The notes beneath the pieces were generated by a model that worked only from the letters and a program-made list of their open reading frames with translations, searched no databases and was not told the DNA's origin. The position numbers were made by a program, and so were the translations under genes. A stretch of 64,000 nucleotides of DNA, taken from NCBI RefSeq assembly GCF_005795905.1, contig NZ_VAWE01000001.1, positions 5,011,001-5,075,000 on the forward strand, in the 5' to 3' direction. This stretch comes from Streptomyces marianii. Lineage in GTDB: Bacteria > Actinomycetota > Actinomycetes > Streptomycetales > Streptomycetaceae. Below are positions 10,597 through 17,219 of the stretch, piece by piece (position 1 is the stretch's first letter; each line of letters opens with the position of its first letter).

Positions 10597-12045
10597 TCAG
10601 CCTTCGCGCTCCACGACCTCACCTGCGGCCTGAGCTGCCTGCGCGGCCGCGCTCCCCGGACGCTTCCGCGCCACCCAACCCTCGATATTCCGCTGCTGGC
10701 CACGGGCCACGGCCAGCGAACCCGGAGGCACATCCTTCGTGATCACCGAGCCCGCCGCGGTGTACGCACCGTCCCCGACTGTGACAGGAGCAACAAACAT
10801 GTTGTCCGACCCCGTCCGGCAGTGAGAGCCGATCGTCGTGTGGTGCTTCGCCTCACCGTCGTAGTTCACGAACACCGAAGCGGCACCGATGTTCGTGTAC
10901 TCACCGATCGTCGCGTCACCCACGTACGACAGATGCGGCACCTTCGTGCCCTCGCCGAGCGAGGCGTTCTTCATCTCCACGTACGTACCCGCCTTGGCCT
11001 TGGGGCCGAGCTTCGTCCCGGGACGCAGATACGCGTACGGACCCACCGACGCCGACTCGCCGATCACCGCGCGGTCCGCCACCGTGTTGTCCACCCGCGC
11101 CCCACGGCCCACCACCGTGTCCCGCAGCCGCGTGTTCGGACCCACCTCGGCGTCCTCCGCCACATGCGTCGCACCCAGCAACTGCGTACCCGGGTGAACC
11201 ACCGCGTCCCGCTCGAACGTCACCGTCACGTCCACCAGCACCGACGCCGGATCCACCACCGTCACGCCGGCCGTCATGGCCCGCTCCAGCAGCCGCTGGT
11301 TCAGCAGCCGGCGCGCCTCCGCGAGCTGTACCCGGTTGTTGATCCCCAGGATCTCGCGGTGATCCCCGGCCACCGACGCACCCACCCGGTGCCCCGCCTC
11401 GCGCAGGATCCCGAGCACGTCCGTCAGGTACTCCTCGCCCTGGCTGTTGTCCGTGCGCACCTTGCCCAGCGCATCCGCCAGCAGCCGGCCGTCGAACGCG
11501 AAGACACCCGAGTTGATCTCCTTGATCGCCCGCTCGGCCTCGGAGGCGTCCTTGTGCTCCACGATCGCGGTCACCGCACCCGTGACGGCGTCCCGCACGA
11601 TCCGGCCGTACCCCGTCGAGTCCGGGACCTCCGCCGTCAGCACCGTCACGGCGTTGCCGTCGGTCGCATGCGTTTCGGCGAGCGCCGACAGCGTCTCGCC
11701 GGAAAGGAGGGGAGTGTCACCGCACACGACCACGACCGTGCCGTCCGGGGCCTGGCCCAGCTCCTCCAGCGCCATCCGTACGGCATGGCCCGTGCCGTTC
11801 TGCTCCGCCTGGAAGGCCGTGCGCGTCCCCTCGTAGTGCGCCGCGAGATGTTGCCTGACGTGTTCGCTCGCATGACCCACGACCACGACGAGCTGCTCGG
11901 GTCCGAGCTCACGGGCGGCGGACACGACGTGCCCGACGAGCGAGCGCCCGGCGATCTCGTGCAGGACCTTGGGGGTCTTCGACTTCATGCGGGTGCCCTC
12001 ACCCGCTGCAAGGACGACGACGGCGGCCGGGCGGTTGGCGCTCAC
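10597..12045 (-). CDS. glmU: Bifunctional GlcNAc-1-P uridyltransferase / GlcN-1-P acetyltransferase
   Basis: 482 aa from the GTG at 12045, with GAAGGG about 9 bp upstream; the longer frame that reaches into the tRNA terminator is rejected. N-terminal nucleotidyltransferase: VVLAAGEGTRMKSKTPKVLHEI, with VVVVCGDTPLL further on. From about residue 255 the left-handed beta-helix hexapeptide repeats of the acetyltransferase begin (FERDAVVHPGTQLLGATHVAEDAEVGPN). Active-site-type residues lie in YAYLRPGTKLGPKAKAGTYVEMKNASLGEGTKVPHLSYVGDA. It makes UDP-GlcNAc for peptidoglycan. It is first of the glmU-prs-rplY-pth gene string. Confidence 0.97.
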   Translation of the reverse strand: MSANRPAAVVVLAAGEGTRMKSKTPKVLHEIAGRSLVGHVVSAARELGPEQLVVVVGHASEHVRQHLAAHYEGTRTAFQAEQNGTGHAVRMALEELGQAPDGTVVVVCGDTPLLSGETLSALAETHATDGNAVTVLTAEVPDSTGYGRIVRDAVTGAVTAIVEHKDASEAERAIKEINSGVFAFDGRLLADALGKVRTDNSQGEEYLTDVLGILREAGHRVGASVAGDHREILGINNRVQLAEARRLLNQRLLERAMTAGVTVVDPASVLVDVTVTFERDAVVHPGTQLLGATHVAEDAEVGPNTRLRDTVVGRGARVDNTVADRAVIGESASVGPYAYLRPGTKLGPKAKAGTYVEMKNASLGEGTKVPHLSYVGDATIGEYTNIGAASVFVNYDGEAKHHTTIGSHCRTGSDNMFVAPVTVGDGAYTAAGSVITKDVPPGSLAVARGQQRNIEGWVARKRPGSAAAQAAQAAGEVVEREG

Positions 12046-12111
12046 GGGAATGCCCTTCGGCTTCGGGTGGTGGACACCCGAAGGATACCGGGGGCGTACA
12101 GGCGTGAAATA

Positions 12112-12147
12112 AGTGCGGGTCCTGACCGTGAGGTCAGGACCCGCACT
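12112..12147 (-). terminator. Terminator of tRNA-Gln
   Basis: Perfect 16-bp arms AGTGCGGGTCCTGACC and GGTCAGGACCCGCACT around a GTGA loop, starting 12 bp after the tRNA 3' end and just before the glmU leader. Confidence 0.88.
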
Positions 12148-12158
12148 GAGCATGTTTG

Positions 12159-12229
12159 CTCCCGGGGGAGGACTCGAACCCCCATGATCAGAACCAAAAT
12201 CTGACGTCTTGCCCTTAGACGACCCGGGA
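12159..12229 (-). tRNA. tRNA-Gln (anticodon UUG)
   Basis: 71-nt cloverleaf on the minus strand. Acceptor TCCCGGG pairs with CCCGGGA and the discriminator is G. The D arm is GTCT-AAGGGCA-AGAC, anticodon stem TCAGA/TCTGA with loop TTTTGGT (anticodon TTG), T arm GGGGG-TTCGAGT-CCTCC. CCA is not fully encoded. The next gene ends 7 bp from its 5' end, and a strong terminator follows. Confidence 0.95.
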
Positions 12230-12235
12230 TTGTCG

Positions 12236-13108
12236 CTATGTCCGATTTGGTGGATCGGCTGCGGATGCAGCCCCTACTATGCCGTACCACCAGCCTTCGA
12301 TGCGACGGTACAGCTCGGCGCTCTGCCGCACCTGGATGACGAGGCAACCCCGATAGCGCGGGCCCACGTTCTTGCGGACGGTCTTCGGGTTGTGCCGTTT
12401 GAGTGTGGTCTTGCCGAACGTTGCGACGTCCGCCCCGACGAGGTCGGCCCAGTACCGCTCTGCGGCGCGTACCTCGGCCGACTCGTGGATCATCACGTGA
12501 AACCTCAGGTGAGCCCTCTCGACTCCGACCGGGTCGAGCCATGCGAGGAACAGTGTGATCATGCCGGGGTCGCTGTTGACGAAGGTCACCCGCTCCCGGC
12601 GCGCGTGAGGTTTGTCCTTGGTGCCTTCGGCCCGGTAGAGGCCGACTCCGATCAGGTGAAGCTCCCGGTCGGTGAGCGTACCGATCTCGGCTGCGGCGCG
12701 GGACTTGGCCTGCTGTCGCTCCGCCTCCCTCCTCGGGCCCTCGTGCTCCCAGCGTTTGCGGGCCGCCAGACTGGCCTGCTGGGCCGGTGTGCGCCGGACC
12801 GGCGCCGGCAGGTCCCGCACCCAGAGTGAGATCGAGCTCTTCGAGCACCCCAACTCGACCTGGATCTGGTCGTAGGTCATCCCCCGCAGCCGGAGCTCGC
12901 GCGCCTTCGCCCGCAGGTCGTCCTTCGCGTTCGGGCGCCTGGTCCAGTCGGGTGGCGGCTCGCCCTTCACGAGGCGGTTGAGGATGTCGTTGTTGCCGAT
13001 GTTGAGTCGGAGGCGGATCTGGCGGAGGCTGAGGCCTTCGCGGCGCAGCGCGATCGCCTGTCTGCGGAGGCCTTCGAAGTCGGCGTACGCGCCGGTTGAG
13101 GAGGTCAT
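12236..13108 (-). CDS. HTH plus LAGLIDADG-like endonuclease-type protein beside tRNA-Gln
   Basis: 290 aa. Two HTH-like segments come first: LRREGLSLRQIRLRLNIGNNDILNRL (about 21-46) and LRLRGMTYDQIQVELGCSKSSISLWVRDL (about 72-100). Then comes a basic stretch. The C-terminal half (ELHLIGVGLYRAEGTK..VTFVNSDPGMITLFLAWLD) matches the single-motif LAGLIDADG-like fold seen in many short actinobacterial proteins. The acidic residue in LYRAEG would be the metal ligand. No kinase or transposase motif is present. It reads towards the tRNA and stops 7 bp before it, so both may be co-transcribed. DNA binding is likely; nuclease activity and a homing role are guesses. Confidence 0.6.
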   Translation of the reverse strand: MTSSTGAYADFEGLRRQAIALRREGLSLRQIRLRLNIGNNDILNRLVKGEPPPDWTRRPNAKDDLRAKARELRLRGMTYDQIQVELGCSKSSISLWVRDLPAPVRRTPAQQASLAARKRWEHEGPRREAERQQAKSRAAAEIGTLTDRELHLIGVGLYRAEGTKDKPHARRERVTFVNSDPGMITLFLAWLDPVGVERAHLRFHVMIHESAEVRAAERYWADLVGADVATFGKTTLKRHNPKTVRKNVGPRYRGCLVIQVRQSAELYRRIEGWWYGIVGAASAADPPNRT

Positions 13109-13262
13109 GTGCCCAGGCTCGTCCGGAATGCGAGCATCCAGGTCGAAGATGTGGTCGATTCACCTGTTCGAGCGGTCGTCGCGCGTTGCGACCTTGTTCG
13201 TCACGTTCCGTGCTGTGGAAGCCGCCGGAAAATCGCTCGACCGCTTTCGTAGTCTGGGAGAC

Positions 13263-14609
13263 ATGAGCACAACGGGGGCACACCAGGACTCTGCGGACGA
13301 CGCGTCGCCGCGGAGCTTGCTGTGGTGGGGGCGGCGGCGGAGTGCGGTGCTGGACGTGGGGCTCGGCCTCGTGTCCGCGGCGGAGTGCGCGCTGGAGGGG
13401 GTGCGGTTCTCGGAGACGGCCGCGCTGCCCGTTCCGGTGGGGGTGGTCTTCGGGCTGCTCGCCGGGTCGGTGCTGGTGTTGCGCCGGCGTTGGCCGGTCG
13501 CCGTGGTGCTGGTGTCGATCGCGATCACGCCGGCCGAGATGGGCTTCCTGATGGGGATCGTCGGGCTGTACACGCTCGCCGCCTCGGAGGCGCCGCGGCG
13601 GGTGATCGCGGCGCTGGCGGGGATGTCGTTGCTGGGAACGCTGATCGTCACGTTCGTCAGGACGCGCCAGGACGTGGCGAGGGCCGACTTCGATCCTGGT
13701 CCCTGGTACGTGCCGGTGGTGTCGGTCGTGATGTCGATCGGACTGACCGCTCCGCCGCTGCTGCTGGGGCTGTACGTGGGGGCGCGGCGGCGGTTGATGG
13801 AGAGCCTGCGGGAGCGTGCGGTCAGTCTGGAGCAGGAGTTGTCCCTGCTGGCCGACCGTGCGGAGCAGCAGGCGCAGTGGGCGCGTACGGAGGAGCGCAC
13901 GCGGATCGCGCGGGAGATGCACGACGTGGTGGCGCACCGGGTGAGTCTCATGGTGGTGCATGCGGCGGCGTTGCAGGCGGTGGCGTTGAAGGATCCGCAG
14001 AAGGCGGTGAAGAACGCGGCCCTGGTGGGGGACATGGGACGGCAGGCGTTGACGGAGTTGCGCGAGATGCTGGGCGTGCTGCGGTCGGGCGAGGAGGTCG
14101 CGGCGCGGGCGGCGGCCGAGCCGGTGCCGTTGGCGGCGGTGGGGGCGGCGGCCGCGGCCGCCGCTGAGGCCGCTGAGGCCGCGGTGACGGGTGAGGGGCC
14201 GTCGTTGGCGGACATCGGCTCGCTGGTGGAGCAGTCGCGGCTGGCCGGGATGGTGGTCGAGCTCTCGGTGCAGGGTGAGTCGCGCGAGTACCGGCCGGAG
14301 GTGGAGCAGACGGCGTTCCGGGTGGTGCAGGAGGCGTTGACGAACGTGCACAAGCACGCGGCGGGTGCGAAGGCGTGGGTGCGGGTCGCCCATCGTGATG
14401 CGGAGATCGCGATGCAGGTCGAGAACGGTCCGTCGGAGCGGGGTGCGGCGGACGCGGATCTGCCGAGCGGGGGCAACGGCCTGGTGGGTATGCGGGAGCG
14501 CGTGTCGGCGCTGGGTGGTGTGTTCGTGTCGGGGCCGACGGACGGGGGCGGTTTCCGGGTGTCGGCGGTGCTGCCGATGGAGTCGCCGGTGGAGTCGTCG
14601 GTGGTGTGA
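13263..14609 (+). CDS. Orphan NarL-type sensor histidine kinase
   Basis: 448 aa from the ATG at 13263 (MSTTGAHQD). The N-terminal half has about five membrane helices (LDVGLGLVSAAECAL, VGVVFGLLAGSVLVL, PVAVVLVSIAI, VIAALAGMSLLGTLIV, PVVSVVMSIGLTAPPLLLGLYVG). It is followed by the HisKA_3 dimerisation helix with phospho-acceptor His in TRIAREMHDVVAHRVS, an Ala-rich linker, and an HATPase core (VVQEALTNVHKHA, GNGLVGMRERVSALGG). No response regulator is adjacent, so it is an orphan. It probably phosphorylates a NarL/LuxR-type regulator encoded elsewhere; the signal is unknown. Confidence 0.88.
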   Translation: MSTTGAHQDSADDASPRSLLWWGRRRSAVLDVGLGLVSAAECALEGVRFSETAALPVPVGVVFGLLAGSVLVLRRRWPVAVVLVSIAITPAEMGFLMGIVGLYTLAASEAPRRVIAALAGMSLLGTLIVTFVRTRQDVARADFDPGPWYVPVVSVVMSIGLTAPPLLLGLYVGARRRLMESLRERAVSLEQELSLLADRAEQQAQWARTEERTRIAREMHDVVAHRVSLMVVHAAALQAVALKDPQKAVKNAALVGDMGRQALTELREMLGVLRSGEEVAARAAAEPVPLAAVGAAAAAAAEAAEAAVTGEGPSLADIGSLVEQSRLAGMVVELSVQGESREYRPEVEQTAFRVVQEALTNVHKHAAGAKAWVRVAHRDAEIAMQVENGPSERGAADADLPSGGNGLVGMRERVSALGGVFVSGPTDGGGFRVSAVLPMESPVESSVV

Positions 14610-14668
14610 GCGTCCGCGGGGGGCTCTTCGGCTCCCGGGGCGGTGGTGGCCCGGTGTTCCGGGCTCCC

Positions 14669-14806
14669 GGGGCGGTTCGGTGTTCCGGGGTGAATGGGCC
14701 GGTCGGCCGGTCAGGTGCTTTGTCGGCCCGGTGGGCTGGGGCGGTTCGGTGTTCCCGGGTGGAAGGGCCGGTCGGCCGGTCAGGTGCTCTGTCGGCCCGG
14801 TGGGCC
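14669..14806. repeat. 69-bp tandem duplication downstream of histidine kinase
   Basis: The string GGGGCGGTTCGGTGTTCC begins at 14669 and again at 14738, with the intervening GGGCCGGTCGGCCGGTCAGG also duplicated. Two copies fill most of the 347-bp spacer between the kinase and the convergent SUKH gene; no gene is seen in the remainder. Confidence 0.85.
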
Positions 14807-14956
14807 GGTGTATCGCGCCGTGGTGGTCCGGCGGGGGTGGTCGCCCCGCCGGGCCGCGGTGTTGTCCGCCGCTCTCCGCCGCGGTGCCCGGTGCTTGCGC
14901 TGCCCCGGGGTTGTGGTGCCCCAGGGGGCGGCGCCCCGTGTCGCGGGGCCCGGGTC

Positions 14957-15451
14957 TCAGGATGTGGTGAGGCGGGCGGGCTGGTTGCCGTTGACGAGTG
15001 TGACGAACGCCTGGTCGAGGTCGGGGCCGAGGTACCAGTCGCCGGTGTGGTCGACGCTGTAGACCCGCCCTTCGGTGTCGATGGCAAGGACGGCCTGGGC
15101 GTCGCCCTCCTCTCCGAGGGGCGCGATCTCGGTGTCGAGGGCGCGGCCGAGGTCGCTGAGGGTGCGGGCGAGGTGGAGTCCGGCGAGGGGGTCGATGCGG
15201 AGGGCCGTCGGTGCGGTCTGGCGGCCGGGTCCGGGCGGGGTGATGCGGAGGGCGCCGAATTCGGCCCAGGCTTCGACGGCCGCGGGGAAGACGGTGTGCC
15301 GGTGGCCGCCGGGGGAGATGTGGGCGCGCAGGGTGTCGGCCCAGTGTTCGGCGAGTTTGATGTCCCAGCGGCCGGGTTGCCATCCCGCGTCGCGCAGGGC
15401 TGCGTCGACGGCGACGGGGAAGCGGGTGGTGCTGAGGGGGTGGTCGGGCAT
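14957..15451 (-). CDS. SUKH-3-like immunity protein
   Basis: 164 aa from the ATG at 15451 (MPDHPLSTTRFPVAVDAAL). The order FPVAVDAALRDAGWQPGRWD, then VFPAAVEAWAEFGALRITPPGPG, DPLAGLHLARTLSDLGRAL, PLGEEGDAQAVLAIDTEGRVYSVDHTGDWYLG matches the SUKH-3 group of the SMI1/KNR4 superfamily. Those proteins neutralise nuclease and deaminase toxins by direct binding. It lies 10 bp after the YwqJ-like deaminase gene on the same strand, the classic toxin-then-immunity order, so it is most likely that toxin's antidote. Cytoplasmic. The pairing is inferred from position. Confidence 0.75.
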   Translation of the reverse strand: MPDHPLSTTRFPVAVDAALRDAGWQPGRWDIKLAEHWADTLRAHISPGGHRHTVFPAAVEAWAEFGALRITPPGPGRQTAPTALRIDPLAGLHLARTLSDLGRALDTEIAPLGEEGDAQAVLAIDTEGRVYSVDHTGDWYLGPDLDQAFVTLVNGNQPARLTTS

Positions 15452-15461
15452 GTGTGTGCGT

Positions 15462-15983
15462 TCAGCCGTTCTGGTTCTGGGTGGGGTCGACGGTGCGTAC
15501 GCCGAAGTGAGCGAGCATCGCCGTGCAGGAGCGGCAGGGGGCGGCGTAGCTGCCGTGGAGGGGGTCGCCGTCCTCGCGGATGCGCCGGGTGGTGAGTTTG
15601 GCGTGCTTGAGGGAGCGCCGGGCTTCGCCGGGGGTGAGGGGTTTGCGCTGGGCGCGTTTGGAGCGTGCCGCGTCGGTGGCGCCGATGTGGCGGGAGAGCA
15701 GGATGGCTTCGGGACACCGTCCGGTGAAGCGTTCGCGCTGGCCGCTGGTGAGGGTGTCGAGGAAGTCCTGGATGAGCGGGTGGAGAGTGGGGGCCTGGTC
15801 GCCCTTGGCCGCGGTGCAGGTGAGGGTCGCGCCGCGGACGGAGAGCGCGGCGGCGACGGTGGGCAGGATTCCGTCGCGGCGGAAGCGGAGTACGGGCGGG
15901 CGTGCTGCGGCCTCCGCGCTGCTCCAGCCGAGCCTGGGATCGCCTGTCGTGGCTGATGGCGACGGTTGCGGTGCCGTGTGCAT
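15462..15983 (-). CDS. YwqJ-like nucleic-acid deaminase (candidate toxin)
   Basis: 173 aa starting at the ATG at 15983 (MHTAPQPSPS). The deaminase zinc site is visible as C90-P-E92 (FTGRCPEAILLS), with E92 the proton shuttle, and C150-R-S-C153 (SYAAPCRSCTAML). This is the CxE ... CxxC arrangement of the YwqJ family in polymorphic toxin systems. There is no signal peptide, WXG100 or RHS module, so either delivery is encoded elsewhere or the protein acts inside the producing cell. It forms a pair with the SUKH-3-like gene 10 bp downstream and is divergent from a nuclease-SUKH fusion. Substrate (DNA, RNA or free nucleotide) unknown. Confidence 0.72.
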   Translation of the reverse strand: MHTAPQPSPSATTGDPRLGWSSAEAAARPPVLRFRRDGILPTVAAALSVRGATLTCTAAKGDQAPTLHPLIQDFLDTLTSGQRERFTGRCPEAILLSRHIGATDAARSKRAQRKPLTPGEARRSLKHAKLTTRRIREDGDPLHGSYAAPCRSCTAMLAHFGVRTVDPTQNQNG

Positions 15984-16211
15984 GGTGCTGTTGTCCCTCC
16001 CTGCAATCCCCCGAGTTGCGGGGACAGCCTGCCAAATGGGGCGGGTGGTGCGGAAGCGGGGTGGCTGAAACGTGCAGCCGTGTCGTTCCGTCCTGGGCTG
16101 AGGGTCACACGGGCGTGACGGTTCGTTACGGCAGCGGAGGGGCGGCGGCCGCTGTCGCCCCACCGCTTAGGCTGTGGTGAACCAGCCGGACGCAGCAGGG
16201 GGCATACCGCC

Positions 16212-17219
16212 ATGACGACAGGTCGGATCGGGCTGGGGGCGCCTCCCGGCCCCCAGGGCCGGGAGATCGCAGTGCCGCCGAACGCGGCCTACGCCGGGCA
16301 GGTCGTTCACTTTCCGGATCCGGTGAGGGCTGCTCGGCATCCTATGGGTGTCCGGGTGGATGAGCGTGGTTTTCCGGATTTCTCGCCGTATGCGCGGGCG
16401 GCGGCGGAGATCGCCGAGCCCCCGGAGGGTTTCGGCGTCGACGAACTGCGGCTGACGGACTACGTGTCGGCGAACGCGGCTCTGGCCGCGACGGGCCATG
16501 AGCTGTGGGACACGATTCCGCCGGTGGCGACACCGCACGGATGGACGTGGCACCACGTGGCGGGGAGCCGTCGGCTGGAGCTGGTGCCGGTCGAGGTGAA
16601 GGCGCTGCTGAGGCATCACGGCGGTGTGGCCACGACCGTGGTGGACCACGGGAAGCGCGGGACGCGTCCACTGCAGGAGACACGGCCGGCGCACTTCGGT
16701 CTGCCGAAGGGCGCGGTGTCGGTGTCGGAGCAGCAACTGCTCGGTGTGGAGGAGGACCTGGGGTACCGCCTGCCGGGTGCGTACCGCTCGTTCCTGAAGG
16801 CGGCCGGTGGGTGCGCGCCGGTGGGCGCGGCGCTCGACGCGGAGCTGGGGCTGCTGGTGGACCAGCCGTTCTTCACGGTGCGTGAGGAGGCGGCGGTCAA
16901 CGACCTGCTGTACGTGAACAAGTGTCTGCGGGACCATCTGACGAAGGACTATCTGGGCGTCGGTTTCGTCCAGGGCGGGCTGCTGGCGGTCAAGGTCCGC
17001 GGTACGGACGTGGGTTCGGTGTGGTTCTGCGCGTACGACGATGCACGGGACCGCGACGGCCTGACGGTGACGGAGCGGGTTGAGCGCCTGCTGCTGCCGT
17101 GCGGTGAGGACTTCGACGCGTTCCTGGGACGGCTGGCGGGGAATCCGCCGGAGCTGGAGACCGTGGCGAACCTGATGGTGGACGGCGGCTTCGCGCGTGC
17201 CGTCCCGGTGGGGGAGTGA
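16212..17219 (+). CDS. WHH-type HNH nuclease fused to SUKH-1 (SMI1/KNR4) domain
   Basis: 335 aa, two domains. Residues about 52-145 contain FPDFSPYA and then the His core W113-H-H115 (HGWTWHHV), followed by LELVPVEVKALLRHHGG with H135-H136. This is the signature of the WHH group of HNH/endonuclease VII toxins. Residues about 170-330 are a SMI1/KNR4 fold (VSEQQLLGVEEDLGYRLPGAYRSFLKAAGG .. GSVWFCAYDD .. CGEDFDAFLGRL). SUKH-1 proteins are immunity factors, so effector and antidote appear to be joined in one chain. The next gene overlaps by 4 bp (GTGA). The divergent 228-bp spacer to the deaminase gene probably holds both promoters. Confidence 0.75.
   Translation: MTTGRIGLGAPPGPQGREIAVPPNAAYAGQVVHFPDPVRAARHPMGVRVDERGFPDFSPYARAAAEIAEPPEGFGVDELRLTDYVSANAALAATGHELWDTIPPVATPHGWTWHHVAGSRRLELVPVEVKALLRHHGGVATTVVDHGKRGTRPLQETRPAHFGLPKGAVSVSEQQLLGVEEDLGYRLPGAYRSFLKAAGGCAPVGAALDAELGLLVDQPFFTVREEAAVNDLLYVNKCLRDHLTKDYLGVGFVQGGLLAVKVRGTDVGSVWFCAYDDARDRDGLTVTERVERLLLPCGEDFDAFLGRLAGNPPELETVANLMVDGGFARAVPVGE

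Noticed and set aside
12042..15383. 1113-aa minus-strand ORF spanning tRNA, kinase and other genes
   Set aside because: Runs through the tRNA and antisense to a clear histidine kinase; His/Arg/Pro-rich noise.
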